A stretch of 64,000 nucleotides of DNA from Pseudoruegeria sp. SK021 (GTDB lineage: Bacteria > Pseudomonadota > Alphaproteobacteria > Rhodobacterales > Rhodobacteraceae): contig NZ_MTBG01000001.1 of the NCBI RefSeq assembly GCF_002119405.1, forward strand, positions 62,001-126,000. The letters run 5' to 3'. Below are positions 17,331 through 27,057 of this stretch, one piece after another. A model generated the notes under the pieces. It did no database searches. It worked only from the letters and a program-made list of their open reading frames with translations, and was not told where the DNA came from. Every line of letters begins with the position of its first letter. The first letter of the stretch is position 1. A program made the translations under genes and the position numbers.

Positions 17331-18640
17331 TGGCGATCGAAACCTTTGCCCGCAACGGCCAGACCAAGCACACCGGCAGCTATTATGCGGCAAGTGCCAA
17401 CCCCGCGCCGGAACGCCCTGCCCTGATCGGCGACACCCATGTGGACATCTGCATCGTCGGTGCCGGTTACAGTGGCCTGTCCACCGCGCTGCATTTGGCC
17501 GAAAAAGGCTATCAGGTCGCGATTGTGGAAGGGGCGCGGGTCGGCTGGGGCGCATCGGGGCGCAATGGCGGCCAGATCGTCAATGGACTGAACGCCAGCT
17601 TGCAGACGATCAAGGGGCGGTACGGCCAGGACACGGCGAATTTCGTCGCCTCGTTGGTGCAGGAAGGCGGCGAGATTATCCGCGAGCGGGTCAGCACTTA
17701 TAAGATTGCCTGCGACCTGAAACCGGGCAACATCTTCACCGGCCTGACCGCCGCGCATATGAAAGAGCTGGAGGCCCGCCGCGCCCTATGGGCCAGCTAT
17801 GGCATTACCAATCAAACAATGCTGGATAAGGCACAACTGCGCGACCACATCGGGTCCGACGTTTATGCAGGCGGCCTGATCGACCCGACCGGGGGCCACA
17901 TGCACCCCTTGAACCTGTGTCTGGGCGAGGCGGCTGCGTTTGAATCGCTGGGCGGGGTGATCTATGAGCAATCCCCGGTCCTTCATGCCGATACCGAAGC
18001 GGCAAAGCCGGTGGTGACAACTGCGGGCGGCACCGTGACCTGCACCACCTTGGTGCTATGCGGCAACGCCTATCTTGGCCATGTGGTCCCGGCGCTTGAA
18101 TCCCGAGTGATGCCGGTATCGACCCAGATGATGGCGACCGCGCCACTGGGTGACGACCGGGCCAACGCCCTTCTGCCCACCGACAAATGTGTCGAAGATA
18201 TCCGGTATATTCTGGATTATTTCCGCCTGACGGCCGACAAGCGCCTGATTTTTGGCGGCGGCACCGTGTATGGCGGCACCGATCCCGCCGATGTCGAAGC
18301 AAAGCTGCGCCCCGCCATGGAAAAGGTCTATCCCAGCCTGAAAGGCGTCAAGATCGACTACGCCTGGAGCGGAAACTTCGCGCTGTCCTTCAGCCGGGTG
18401 CCGCAATTGGGTCGCCTCGGGGCCAACACCTATTTCGCCCATGGCTATTCCGGTCACGGCGTCACCGGATCGCACACCTTTGGCAAAATCCTCGCCCAAG
18501 CGATTGATGGCGACAAAACCCGGTTTGACGTGTTCGCCAAAGTGCCTTGGCTGCCCTTCCCCGGGGGCCGGACGCTGCGGGTGCCCTATTCGATGATCGG
18601 CTCGTGGTATTATGCGCTGCGGGACCGGTTGGGGGTGTAA
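17330..18640 (+). CDS. FAD-dependent oxidoreductase, probable gamma-glutamylputrescine oxidase type
   Basis: A 436-residue DAO-family protein. The dinucleotide-binding IVGAGYSGLSTALHLAEKG lies at about 42-60, followed by GWGASGRNGGQIVNG, a second FAD contact in TLVLCGNAYLG, and the C-terminal YFAHGYSGHGVTGSHTFGK. This is the PuuB arrangement, in which a gamma-glutamylated polyamine is oxidised to an aldehyde with release of peroxide. The ATG at 17330 shares one base with the stop of the synthetase gene (TGATG), so translation is coupled. The later Puu enzymes (aldehyde dehydrogenase, gamma-glutamyl-GABA hydrolase) are not adjacent. A related glycine/D-amino-acid oxidase activity is possible. 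Confidence 0.88.
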   Translation: MAIETFARNGQTKHTGSYYAASANPAPERPALIGDTHVDICIVGAGYSGLSTALHLAEKGYQVAIVEGARVGWGASGRNGGQIVNGLNASLQTIKGRYGQDTANFVASLVQEGGEIIRERVSTYKIACDLKPGNIFTGLTAAHMKELEARRALWASYGITNQTMLDKAQLRDHIGSDVYAGGLIDPTGGHMHPLNLCLGEAAAFESLGGVIYEQSPVLHADTEAAKPVVTTAGGTVTCTTLVLCGNAYLGHVVPALESRVMPVSTQMMATAPLGDDRANALLPTDKCVEDIRYILDYFRLTADKRLIFGGGTVYGGTDPADVEAKLRPAMEKVYPSLKGVKIDYAWSGNFALSFSRVPQLGRLGANTYFAHGYSGHGVTGSHTFGKILAQAIDGDKTRFDVFAKVPWLPFPGGRTLRVPYSMIGSWYYALRDRLGV

Positions 18641-18759
18641 CGCAGCAATCAGCGGAAAGCGGCGGATCGCGGGCACCGCGTCCGGCGCGGACTGCGCCCC
18701 CTTGGCGGGCGTGTAACGCCGATGTATCAAGACGATCCCAGCTTCGGAAGGACCGCGCC

Positions 18760-21078
18760 TTGACCTCAGCCACAGACCGCATCGCCCATACCATCGCCGT
18801 CGAGATCGGGGCATCCACTGCTCAGGTCACCGCGACGGTGGCTCTGTTGGACGGGGGGGCGACCGTGCCGTTCGTCGCCCGTTATCGCAAAGAAGCGACC
18901 GGCGGTTTGGACGACACGCAGTTGCGCACCTTGGCCGACCGGCTGGGCTATCTGCGCGAGATGGAAGCCCGCCGCGCCACCATCCTGCAATCCATCAAGG
19001 ATCAGGGCAAACTGACCGATGCATTGGCACGGTCGATCGGGACGGCAGACACCAAGGCGACGCTGGAAGACATCTATCTGCCCTTCAAGCCCAAGCGCCG
19101 GACCAAGGCGATGATTGCCCGCGAAAAAGGGCTGGAACCGCTGCTGCGGGCCATTCTGGCCAACCGCAATGCAGACCCCGAAACGTTGGCCCAAGGCTAT
19201 CTGACCGAGGCCGTCGCCACCCAAAAAGACGCCCTAACCGGGGCCCGGGATATCCTTGCCGAAGAACTGAGCGAAAGCGCCGCCCTGCTGGGCCGGCTGC
19301 GGGACTTCATGTACGCTGAAGCCGATATCGCCTCGCGGGTGTTGCCCGGCAAGGAAGAGGCTGGCGCGAAGTTTTCCGACTATTTCGACCATCGCGAAAA
19401 GTGGTCCAAGATTGCCTCGCACCGGGCGCTGGCGATTTTGCGCGCCGCCAAGGAAGACATCGTCAGCATTGAGATCGCCCCGGATCCCGAAACCGGCATC
19501 CCGCGTGCGCAAGGCATCGTTGCCGCCGAGATTGGCATTCGCGGCACCGGTCCGGGCGATCAGTGGCTGCGCGCTGCCGCCGAATGGACGTGGCGGGTCA
19601 AGCTGAGCCTCAGCATGTATATGGATCTGATGGGCACCCTGCGCCGCCGCGCCCATGACGAAGCGATCGAGGTCTTTTCCCGCAACCTCAAGGACCTGCT
19701 TCTGGCAGCGCCTGCCGGGCAGCGGGCAACACTGGGGCTGGATCCGGGCATTCGGACCGGGGTCAAGGTGGCGGTGGTCGATGCCACCGGCAAATTGCTG
19801 GAAACCGCTACCGTCTACCCGTTCCAGCCCAAGAACGACTTGCGCGGGGCCGAAGAAACCTTGTTGCATCTCATCCGCAAGCATCAGGTTGACCTGATCG
19901 CCATCGGCAACGGCACCGCCAGCCGGGAAACCGAACGCCTGACTGCGGACGTCCTGAAACGCCTGCCGGCAGGCACCCCCAGCCCCACTAAGGTGATCGT
20001 CTCAGAGGCCGGGGCCTCGGTCTATTCCGCCTCAGAACTGGCGGCGAAGGAATTCCCGGATGTGGACGTTTCGCTGCGCGGGGCCGTCTCAATTGCCCGG
20101 CGGTTGCAGGACCCGTTGGCGGAACTGGTCAAGATCGAACCCCAATCCATTGGGGTCGGACAATACCAGCACGACGTCGATCAGCGCCGTCTGGCCCAGA
20201 CCCTAGAGGCCGTGGTCGAAGACGCGGTGAACGCGGTTGGTGTCGATCTGAACACCGCGTCGATCCCGCTGCTGTCGCATGTGGCAGGCCTTGGGCCGTC
20301 CTTGGCGCAATCCATCGTGACCCACCGGGACACCAACGGCGCGTTTCCGTCGCGCAAGTCGCTGCTGAAGGTTGCCGGGCTCGGGCCAAAAGCGTTCGAG
20401 CAATGCGCGGGATTTTTGCGCATCCGTGATGGGGCCGAACCGCTGGATGCGTCCTCGGTCCATCCCGAAGCCTATGGCATCGCCCGCCAGATTGTGAAGG
20501 CCTGTGGCCGCGATATCCGGGCGATCATGGGCGACAACAGCGCCCTGAGCGGCGTGCGCGCCGAAACCTTCGTTACCGACACTTTCGGCCTGCCGACGGT
20601 GCGCGACATCCTGTCAGAACTGGAAAAACCCGGCCGCGACCCCCGCCCCAGTTTCCGCACAGCCACCTTCGCGGACGGAATCAACACCCTGTCCGATCTG
20701 CGGCCCGGGATGCTGTTGGAGGGCACGGTGACCAATGTCGCCGCCTTCGGCGCATTCGTTGATATCGGCGTGCATCAGGATGGTCTGGTGCATGTCAGCC
20801 AACTGGCAGACCGGTTCGTCAAGGACCCGCATGAGGTGGTCAAAGCCGGGGATGTGGTCAAGGTGCGCGTCACTGAGATCGACATCCCGCGCAAGCGCAT
20901 CGGCTTGAGCATGCGCAAGGATGGCGGTGGCGATGCGGCCCCCAAAAGCGCCCCGAAATCCACGCCGCAACCCAACCAGCGCGCGGTGAAAGCCCATTCC
21001 ACCAGCAAACCCAAAGCCGAACCTGCGGTGGGCGGCTTGGGCGCCGCCCTACAAGCCGCGATGAAGCGCAAGGATTGA
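18760..21078 (+). CDS. tex: Transcription accessory protein Tex
   Basis: A 772-residue RNA-binding protein with the full Tex architecture: an N-terminal helical domain containing PFVARYRKEATGGLDD; a YqgF/RNase H-like domain starting near residue 326 (LGLDPGIRTGVKVAVVD); tandem helix-hairpin-helix around 500-560 (NTASIPLLSHVAGLGP); and a C-terminal S1 domain around 650-720 (GTVTNVAAFGAFVDIGVHQDGLVHVS). A Lys/Pro/Ser-rich tail follows. The start is a TTG at 18760 with GGAAGG 8 bases upstream and the expected N-terminal TSATDRIAHTIAVE; no ATG fits. Tex affects transcription and RNA decay and is widely conserved. Confidence 0.95.
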   Translation: MTSATDRIAHTIAVEIGASTAQVTATVALLDGGATVPFVARYRKEATGGLDDTQLRTLADRLGYLREMEARRATILQSIKDQGKLTDALARSIGTADTKATLEDIYLPFKPKRRTKAMIAREKGLEPLLRAILANRNADPETLAQGYLTEAVATQKDALTGARDILAEELSESAALLGRLRDFMYAEADIASRVLPGKEEAGAKFSDYFDHREKWSKIASHRALAILRAAKEDIVSIEIAPDPETGIPRAQGIVAAEIGIRGTGPGDQWLRAAAEWTWRVKLSLSMYMDLMGTLRRRAHDEAIEVFSRNLKDLLLAAPAGQRATLGLDPGIRTGVKVAVVDATGKLLETATVYPFQPKNDLRGAEETLLHLIRKHQVDLIAIGNGTASRETERLTADVLKRLPAGTPSPTKVIVSEAGASVYSASELAAKEFPDVDVSLRGAVSIARRLQDPLAELVKIEPQSIGVGQYQHDVDQRRLAQTLEAVVEDAVNAVGVDLNTASIPLLSHVAGLGPSLAQSIVTHRDTNGAFPSRKSLLKVAGLGPKAFEQCAGFLRIRDGAEPLDASSVHPEAYGIARQIVKACGRDIRAIMGDNSALSGVRAETFVTDTFGLPTVRDILSELEKPGRDPRPSFRTATFADGINTLSDLRPGMLLEGTVTNVAAFGAFVDIGVHQDGLVHVSQLADRFVKDPHEVVKAGDVVKVRVTEIDIPRKRIGLSMRKDGGGDAAPKSAPKSTPQPNQRAVKAHSTSKPKAEPAVGGLGAALQAAMKRKD

Positions 21079-21082
21079 TCGC

Positions 21083-21115
21083 AGATTGGGCGCGCGGTTC
21101 CAGCGCGCCCAATCT
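21083..21115. terminator. Perfect 13-bp bidirectional terminator hairpin
   Basis: AGATTGGGCGCGC (21083-21095) and GCGCGCCCAATCT (21103-21115) pair exactly around a 7-base loop. It sits between the convergent tex and RraA-fold genes and probably ends both. Confidence 0.75.
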
Positions 21116-21151
21116 AAACAGTTGGCTGCTTAGGCCGCCGGGGTCCTGCCG

Positions 21152-21877
21152 TTACCGGCCATTGGCCGCCCGCCATTTGGCAAACTCTTCAAGGTTTTCA
21201 TCTTTGGTCGCCGGATACAGACCAATGATCGTCGCCCCGGCCTTGACCTTGCTCAGGACAAAATCTTCGAATGCGGTCATCTCGACGGCTTCCTTGGCCA
21301 CCTCATCCGCCATATGCGCCGGGATGATGATGACGCTATCGTCATCGCCCACCACAATGTCGCCCGGAAAGACCGGCGCATCGCCACAGCCGATCGGCAC
21401 GTTGATGTCGATGGCTTCATTGGTGGTCAGGTTGGTCGGACTGGAGGGCCGGTTGTGGTAGGCGGGCATCTCAAGCTCGCCAATATTCATTGCATCACGA
21501 AAGCCGCCATCGGTCACGACGCCAGCAGCGCCGCGCATCATCAGCCGGTTGATCAGGATATCCCCCGCCGACGCCGCGGTCGCGCTTTTCCGGCTGTCCA
21601 TCACCATCACATGACCCGGAGGGCAGGTTTCGATGGCATGACGCTGAGGATGCTTGGGATTTCTGAATTCGACCAGTTGATTGCGATCTTCGCGGGCGGG
21701 CATATAGCGCAGGGTAAAGGCCGGTCCGACCATGTTCCGGCCCTTGCGTGTCAGCGGCTGAACATCCTGAATAACCTGATTGCGCAGGCCGCGCTTGAAC
21801 AGCGCCGTCGCCAGTGTTGCGACAGAAACCGTTTCCAGCAACGCTTTTGTTTCTGGCGATAGAGTATGCTCCGTCAT
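21152..21877 (-). CDS. RraA-fold family protein (probable aldolase/demethylmenaquinone methyltransferase-like)
   Basis: A 241-residue protein of the RraA/HMG-CHA aldolase fold: HVMVMDSRKSATAASAGDILINRLMMRGAAGVVTDGGFRD contains the GG-x-RD signature used for metal and carboxylate binding. GCGDAPVFPGDIVVGDDDSVIIIP follows. Members include RraA (RNase E inhibitor) and divalent-metal class II aldolases acting on 4-hydroxy-4-methyl-2-oxoglutarate type compounds. The N-terminal ~55 residues extend beyond the E. coli RraA length, which favours an enzyme over the RNase regulator. AAGGA precedes the ATG at 21877. It is the last gene of the same-strand ABC transporter operon (134-base gap), so its substrate may be what the transporter imports. 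Confidence 0.8.
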   Translation of the reverse strand: MTEHTLSPETKALLETVSVATLATALFKRGLRNQVIQDVQPLTRKGRNMVGPAFTLRYMPAREDRNQLVEFRNPKHPQRHAIETCPPGHVMVMDSRKSATAASAGDILINRLMMRGAAGVVTDGGFRDAMNIGELEMPAYHNRPSSPTNLTTNEAIDINVPIGCGDAPVFPGDIVVGDDDSVIIIPAHMADEVAKEAVEMTAFEDFVLSKVKAGATIIGLYPATKDENLEEFAKWRAANGR

Positions 21878-22010
21878 CGGATGTCCTTCTTTGTGATGAT
21901 GCGGCTGTGGATCGCGCCCCAACTCTGGCACGCGGTGTGGGTTGTGGGTCTGACACGTCCTGAAACCGGCAAGACCCTGTGGGGGCACTGCTGCCCCCCA
22001 ATTGGCAGGC

Positions 22011-23642
22011 TCACGATGCCGCCTCTTGCAGATCGTGACGCGCCATGCGCCGGGATGCCTGAATCTCGGGGTCGGGGCTTAGGCTGGCGGCGATCAGGTT
22101 GCGGGTATAGGCTTCGCGCGGGGCCTCGAAGATCTGCTGCACTGGCCCCTGCTCGACGATCTTGCCACTTTTCATGACAATCACCCGATGGGCGAAATCC
22201 CGGACCAGTGGAAGGTCATGGGCGATAAAGAGATAACTCAGCCCCAGTTCGTTCTGCAATCCGGTCAACAGCGCCAGAACCTGCGCCTGAATCGACACAT
22301 CCAGCGCAGACACCGCTTCGTCGCAGACGATCAGTTTCGGCTCCAAGGCCAAGGCCCGAGCAATGGCAATTCGCTGGCGCTGACCGCCGGAAAACTGGTG
22401 CGGATAGCGGTACATGTGCTCGGGTTTCAATCCGACCTGTTCCAGCAACTGACTTACCCGGGCCTTCCAGTGCGGTTTGGCCAAGATTTCCGGATGGATC
22501 ACAAACGCTTCCGCGATAATGTCGAAGATCGTCATGCGCGGGTTCAGAGATTGTGTCGGGTCCTGAAACACCATCTGGATGTCGCGCCGGGTATGGAACA
22601 GCTCTTTCGGGGACATGGTGACAAGATCACGGCCCTCAAACAGGGCCGCGCCGCTGGTCGCCTCTTCAAGCCGCAGCACCGTCTTCGCCAGCGTCGACTT
22701 GCCCGACCCCGACTCGCCAACAATCGCCACCGATTCCCCCGGCAGAACCGTCAGGCTGACTTGATCCAAGGCGACAAAGGCCGCGTAATGTTTGGTCAGC
22801 CCCGAGATTTCAAGGATCGGCTTAATGCCCGTGTCCAGTGGCGTGGCCATCGCGCCATTGCCCGGGATCGCCGCAATCAGCTTCTTGGTATAGGGGTGGG
22901 TCGGGTTGTGATAGACATCGCGGGCCGTCCCGGTCTCGACGATTTGGCCAGAGTTCATCACCACCACCCGGTCCGCCACTTCGGCCACCACCCCAAGATC
23001 ATGGGTGATCAGCAACAGGCCCATGCCGGTCTCTTGCTGCAATTCCTCCAACAGGGCGAGGATCTGCGCCTGCACGGTCACATCCAACGCCGTCGTCGGT
23101 TCATCGGCGATCAAAATGTCCGGCTTCAGCGCCAAGGCCATCGCGATCATGATGCGCTGACGTTGACCGCCCGAGAATTGGTGCGGATAGGCGTCAACCT
23201 TGGTCTCTGCATCCGGGATGCCGACCCGTTTCAACAACTCGATGGTCCTTGCGCGGGTCTGCGCCCGGCTGACCCCATGCGCTGTCATCGTCTCTGCGAT
23301 CTGAAAGCCAACGGAATAGACCGGGTTCAAATGGCTGAGCGGATCCTGAAAGATCATGGCGATGCGGTGGCCGTTCAGTTGCCGGCGGTCCTCGGCCGTC
23401 ATCTCGAAGAGATTGCGGTTCTCGAACAGAATCTCGCCCGATGTGATCTCGCCCGGGGGCATGTCGATCAGGTTCAGGATCGCCGAGGCCGACACGGATT
23501 TCCCGGACCCGGATTCGCCCAAGATGGCCAAGGTCTCGCCGCGATCGAGATGCCAACTGACGTCGCGGACGGCGTGCACGGTGCCCTGCGAGGTGTGGAA
23601 ATCCACCGAGAGGTTCCTGACCTCGAGAAGTCGGTCACCCAT
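22011..23642 (-). CDS. Fused double ATP-binding subunit of a peptide-type ABC transporter
   Basis: A 543-residue protein made of two complete ABC ATPase domains, DppD-like then DppF-like. Walker A GESGSGKS is at 42-49 and again at ~309-317; the signature FSGGQRQRI appears in both halves (about 156 and 422), as do the Walker B motifs (ILIADEPTT and LIVCDEAVS). Each half ends in the oligopeptide-family C-terminal region ([31 protein letters not shown]). It powers import through the two permeases encoded just upstream on the same strand; its start overlaps the stop of the second permease by 8 bases. Single-chain double ATPases of this kind are common in Rhizobiales and Rhodobacterales. Confidence 0.94.
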   Translation of the reverse strand: MGDRLLEVRNLSVDFHTSQGTVHAVRDVSWHLDRGETLAILGESGSGKSVSASAILNLIDMPPGEITSGEILFENRNLFEMTAEDRRQLNGHRIAMIFQDPLSHLNPVYSVGFQIAETMTAHGVSRAQTRARTIELLKRVGIPDAETKVDAYPHQFSGGQRQRIMIAMALALKPDILIADEPTTALDVTVQAQILALLEELQQETGMGLLLITHDLGVVAEVADRVVVMNSGQIVETGTARDVYHNPTHPYTKKLIAAIPGNGAMATPLDTGIKPILEISGLTKHYAAFVALDQVSLTVLPGESVAIVGESGSGKSTLAKTVLRLEEATSGAALFEGRDLVTMSPKELFHTRRDIQMVFQDPTQSLNPRMTIFDIIAEAFVIHPEILAKPHWKARVSQLLEQVGLKPEHMYRYPHQFSGGQRQRIAIARALALEPKLIVCDEAVSALDVSIQAQVLALLTGLQNELGLSYLFIAHDLPLVRDFAHRVIVMKSGKIVEQGPVQQIFEAPREAYTRNLIAASLSPDPEIQASRRMARHDLQEAAS

Positions 23643-24570
23643 TTTTCTTCCTCACATTTTCAAGCCGCCAGCGTTGCGCGGGATCAAGCGCCGTCCGCAT
23701 CCAGTGCGATAGCAGGTTCAGCGACAAGGTGGTCAGGATGATGGCCAGCCCGGGCCAGAAAGACAGCCACCACGCCGTGGTCAAATACGGCCGCCCTTGC
23801 GAGACCATCAGCCCCCATGTGATCTCAGGCGGTTGGATGCCAATGCCAAGAAACGACAGTGCCGATTCCGCCAGCATGACAAAGGCAAAATCCAACGTCG
23901 CAATGGTGATCAAGGTCGGGAACACCACCGGCAGGATGTGCCGGAAGACAATTCTGCGTCCCGAGGCGCCCATCACCCGGGCGGCCTGTACGAACATCCG
24001 CTCACGCACCTCAAGGGTCTCGGCCCGGGCGGTCCGCAGATAGACCGGGATGCGGGTAATCGCCAGAACGATCACCAGATTGAACACCGAACTGTCCAGC
24101 ATGAACAGCACGATCACTGCCAGCAACAGGGACGGAAACGACATGATGATGTCGGCCAGCCGCATGATGATCTGGCTCCACATCTTGGACGTGTAGCCCG
24201 CGATCAGCCCCAGCACCGTGCCAATGGTCAGCGAAAAGAACACCGCGCCTGCGGCAACGAAAATGGTATTCTGCGCCGCGACAATGATCCGGGGCAACAG
24301 CGGACGGCCCAGCGCATCTGCACCCAGCCAATACAGCCAGTCCCGTGAGAAATCGAACGGCGGCGCATTGCGCCCGCGCAGGTTCTGTTTCGTGGCAAGG
24401 TCTTCCAGCAGCATCGGCCCGAAAATCGCTGAAAACAGCACCAGCAGCAGAAAGATCACCGACACGAATGCGAACTTGTCCCGCCACAGCATCAGAAAGG
24501 TTTGGACAACCGGATTGGGGGCTGTGGGAGCAGTCAGACCGTCGGTATCTTTGTCGTGCATATGAGCCAT
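23635..24570 (-). CDS. Peptide-type ABC transporter permease, DppC-like
   Basis: A 311-residue inner-membrane protein with an N-terminal cytoplasmic tail, a first membrane segment at about 38-60, and five more in the BPD_transp_1 domain. The EAA loop is recognisable as ARVMGASGRRIVFRHILPVVFPTLI. A GIGIQPPEITWGLMVSQGR motif near the end is typical of DppC/OppC proteins. It lies 3 bases after the DppB-like permease stop and overlaps the ATPase gene by 8 bases, so it is firmly within one operon. The substrate cannot be inferred from the permease alone. Confidence 0.92.
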   Translation of the reverse strand: MAHMHDKDTDGLTAPTAPNPVVQTFLMLWRDKFAFVSVIFLLLVLFSAIFGPMLLEDLATKQNLRGRNAPPFDFSRDWLYWLGADALGRPLLPRIIVAAQNTIFVAAGAVFFSLTIGTVLGLIAGYTSKMWSQIIMRLADIIMSFPSLLLAVIVLFMLDSSVFNLVIVLAITRIPVYLRTARAETLEVRERMFVQAARVMGASGRRIVFRHILPVVFPTLITIATLDFAFVMLAESALSFLGIGIQPPEITWGLMVSQGRPYLTTAWWLSFWPGLAIILTTLSLNLLSHWMRTALDPAQRWRLENVRKKNG

Positions 24571-24573
24571 GGG

Positions 24574-25488
24574 TCAGTACCTGATGCGGGGATCGAGGAT
24601 CGAATACAGAATATCGATCAAAAGATTCATGACGAAGATCGCCGTGGCGGTGACCATGATTGCCGCCATGACCACGGTGAAATCGCGTTGCAGGATCGAA
24701 TCGATCATCAGTTTTCCGACGCCCGGAAAGCCAAAGATGGTCTCGACCACGACCGCCCCGTTCAGCAGGGCTGCGGCCTGATCCCCCACCACCGTAATGA
24801 CCGGCAACATCGCATTGCGCAGCGCATGCACGAAGATGATGGCGCGGTTCTTGATCCCTTTTGCCCGGGCGGTTTTGACATAGGCCGAACTTAGCGCTGT
24901 GATCATCGATCCGCGCACGATCTGCACAATCAGGCCGAACGGTCGGATAAACAGCACCGCAATCGGCAAGATCCAGTGGGCAACGCTGCCGGTGCCCGAG
25001 GTCGGCACCCAGCCCAAGGTCACCGAAAAGATCACGATGGCGACGATGGCGACCCAGAAATCCGGCGCGCTGGCGCCAATCAGGGAAAAGAACGTCGCGA
25101 TCCGATCAAAGATGCCGCCGACGTGAAATGCCGCCAAAGACCCGACGACGATGGCGCAGGACACCACCAGCATCATGGTGAGGGTGCCCAGTTGAAGCGT
25201 CCATGCGAAGGCGCGCAAGACCACATCAATCGCCGGTTCAGAGCGCCGGATCGAGTCGCCAAAGTCAAAGCGGATCAGGTCGCCCATATAGGAAAAGAAC
25301 TGGACGATCAGCGGATCGTTAAGCCCGTGGATTTCTCGAAACTGCATCCGGCTTTCTTCCGAGGCATCAAGTGGCAGGTACAGGCCAGTTGGATCGCCGG
25401 TCAGACGGCTCAGGAAGAATACCAGCAACACCAGCCCGACCAGAGAAATCCCACTGGCAATCGCGCGCTTGCCCAAAAAGTTCAGCAT
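24574..25488 (-). CDS. Peptide-type ABC transporter permease, DppB-like
   Basis: A 304-residue inner-membrane protein with six predicted membrane segments. The first, near the N-terminus, is followed by FFLSRLTGDPTGLYLP and a periplasmic segment starting ASEESRMQFREIHGLNDPL, as in DppB/OppB. The EAA loop is YVKTARAKGIKNRAIIFVHALRNAMLPVIT, and the C-terminus LLIDILYSILDPRIRY is diagnostic of the family. AAGGA lies 8 bases before the ATG. It pairs with the DppC-like protein as the translocation channel and lies between the substrate-binding gene and its partner on the same strand. Confidence 0.93.
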   Translation of the reverse strand: MLNFLGKRAIASGISLVGLVLLVFFLSRLTGDPTGLYLPLDASEESRMQFREIHGLNDPLIVQFFSYMGDLIRFDFGDSIRRSEPAIDVVLRAFAWTLQLGTLTMMLVVSCAIVVGSLAAFHVGGIFDRIATFFSLIGASAPDFWVAIVAIVIFSVTLGWVPTSGTGSVAHWILPIAVLFIRPFGLIVQIVRGSMITALSSAYVKTARAKGIKNRAIIFVHALRNAMLPVITVVGDQAAALLNGAVVVETIFGFPGVGKLMIDSILQRDFTVVMAAIMVTATAIFVMNLLIDILYSILDPRIRY

Positions 25489-25512
25489 GGAGGCGGTCCT
25501 TCATCAAAGGGT

Positions 25513-25542
25513 GGCTACAGGCAGCGCAAGCCGCCCGTAGCC
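25513..25542 (-). terminator. Intercistronic hairpin between the binding-protein and permease genes
   Basis: GGCTAC (25513-25518) and GTAGCC (25537-25542) enclose smaller GGC/GCC and GC/GC pairings. It has no T-run. Such stems after binding-protein genes often stabilise the upstream mRNA or partly stop transcription, giving more binding protein than permease. Confidence 0.45.
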
Positions 25543-25551
25543 GGGTTCAAT

Positions 25552-27057
25552 TTACTTGAACTCGATTTGCGACAACTGAAGTTCGCTGTTGGTGCGGATC
25601 GACGGTGCGAAATCCAAACGCTCGTTGACGCGGCTAAACCCGACCATGTGGAACAACATCACATCTGCAATGATCTCGTCATGCAGATAGGCGAACAACT
25701 CGCTCCATAGGGCGGCACGTTCGTCGCCGGTGGCGGCAGTTGCTTGGGCAATCATCTCATCGACCTTGGGATCGGTGATGCCCGACTGCTGACCATCCGA
25801 GTGATACTTGAAGTACATCGAGAACACCGGGTCGCCATTGGCATTGTCATGCTGCGCCTCGATCAGTTCCGGACCCCGGTTTTCGGGGAACGGCTTGGCA
25901 TAGCGTTCCAACCATTCAGCCACTTCGACCATCTCGAGCTTCATGTTGAAGCCGACATCCTGATACATCGCCAGCAGGGCTTCCATCATCTCCAGCACGT
26001 TGCCGAAGTTGTTGGTCCGACCGATCAGCGTGATTTCGGTATCAATCGGCACCCCATCCGCTTGCGCCTCTTCCAGCAGGGCCCGCGCCCGATCCGGATC
26101 GAAGGCATAGGGCGACAGATCGTGATTGTAACCGATGGTCGATGGCGGTGTGATCCCGGTCGCCAGCAATGTTCCATTCGCAAGGATGGTTCCAACGAAC
26201 GCTTCGCGGTCCACAGCCAAGTTCAGGGCTTCGCGCACGCGCAGGTCATTGAGCGGCGCTTGTTCATGCTCAATGCGCAGGAACACGGTTTCCGAATTGG
26301 GATAGGAAAAGTCCATCGACGGATCAACGGCATCCTGCAGCGCGATGCTGGGCGCGATGTCGGCTTCACCGGCGGCGACCATCGCGGCCCGTACGGCGCT
26401 GTCGGCACGGAACAGATAGGTTGCGGATTGAACGGTCGGCTGTTCGCCCCAATAGTTCGGGTTGGCCGACAGTTTGATATACTGACCGCGCTCATATTCA
26501 TCAAACGTGTACGGACCGGTGCCAATCGGATGATCGACGAACTTGTCCAATGGCGTATCCGAAGGGGTGACCGTCACGGTGGACATCAACATCGGCAGGA
26601 TCGGCTGTGGCGGGTTCGCGGTCACATCGATGGTGGTCGGGTCGATAATGTCGGTGGTAATATCGATACCACCGAAGAACTTTGCGCCAATCTCACAGGC
26701 GATCGCGGGTGATTTCACCCGCACCAGCGAATGGGCCACATCTTCGGCATCCATGGTCGAGCCGTCACTGAACGTCACGCCCTCGTTCAAATGGAACCGC
26801 CACGTGCCGTCGCCCATATCTTCCCAGCTTTTGGCCAGACGCGGCTGAAGCCCGGTTTCCGGGTCCATTTCCGTCACGGTCTCCGAGATGTTCTGGAACA
26901 GAACCCGGCCGACATTGGATTTGGTCGCGGAACACGGTTCGACGATTTCAAGTTCCTCTGACAGTACGATGGTTACGGAATTGTCTTGCGCCTGCGCGGC
27001 AAAGGCGCATGCCGACGCAAGGGCCGACACCATAAAGATGTGCGGTTTTCTAGTCAT
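25552..27057 (-). CDS. Periplasmic substrate-binding protein of a peptide-type ABC transporter (SBP family 5)
   Basis: A 501-residue protein with a signal peptide (about 23 residues, ending AFAAQAQ) and the SBP_bac_5 fold: VTEMDPETGLQPRLAKSWEDMGDGTWRFHLNEGVTFSDGS near the N-terminus is the family signature, followed by GTGPYTFDEYERGQYIKLSANPNYWGE. It captures the substrate in the periplasm for the DppBC-type permeases. The mature N-terminus lacks a lipobox Cys, so it is soluble. GGGAGG precedes the ATG by 5 bases. It is the first gene of the operon and is divergent from a LysR regulator. Family 5 members bind peptides, nickel, opines or sugar derivatives, and the RraA-fold gene in the operon argues against a simple peptide. 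Confidence 0.93.
   Translation of the reverse strand: MTRKPHIFMVSALASACAFAAQAQDNSVTIVLSEELEIVEPCSATKSNVGRVLFQNISETVTEMDPETGLQPRLAKSWEDMGDGTWRFHLNEGVTFSDGSTMDAEDVAHSLVRVKSPAIACEIGAKFFGGIDITTDIIDPTTIDVTANPPQPILPMLMSTVTVTPSDTPLDKFVDHPIGTGPYTFDEYERGQYIKLSANPNYWGEQPTVQSATYLFRADSAVRAAMVAAGEADIAPSIALQDAVDPSMDFSYPNSETVFLRIEHEQAPLNDLRVREALNLAVDREAFVGTILANGTLLATGITPPSTIGYNHDLSPYAFDPDRARALLEEAQADGVPIDTEITLIGRTNNFGNVLEMMEALLAMYQDVGFNMKLEMVEVAEWLERYAKPFPENRGPELIEAQHDNANGDPVFSMYFKYHSDGQQSGITDPKVDEMIAQATAATGDERAALWSELFAYLHDEIIADVMLFHMVGFSRVNERLDFAPSIRTNSELQLSQIEFK

Noticed and set aside
10019-18640. One large gamma-glutamyl metabolism operon from ggt to the polyamine genes
   Set aside because: The genes are on both strands with gaps and terminators between them; shared chemistry alone does not support an operon.
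22188-23741. Long open frame (517 residues) antisense to the ABC ATPase gene
   Set aside because: Same reason: opposite a certain gene, Arg/Gln/His-rich and without motifs.
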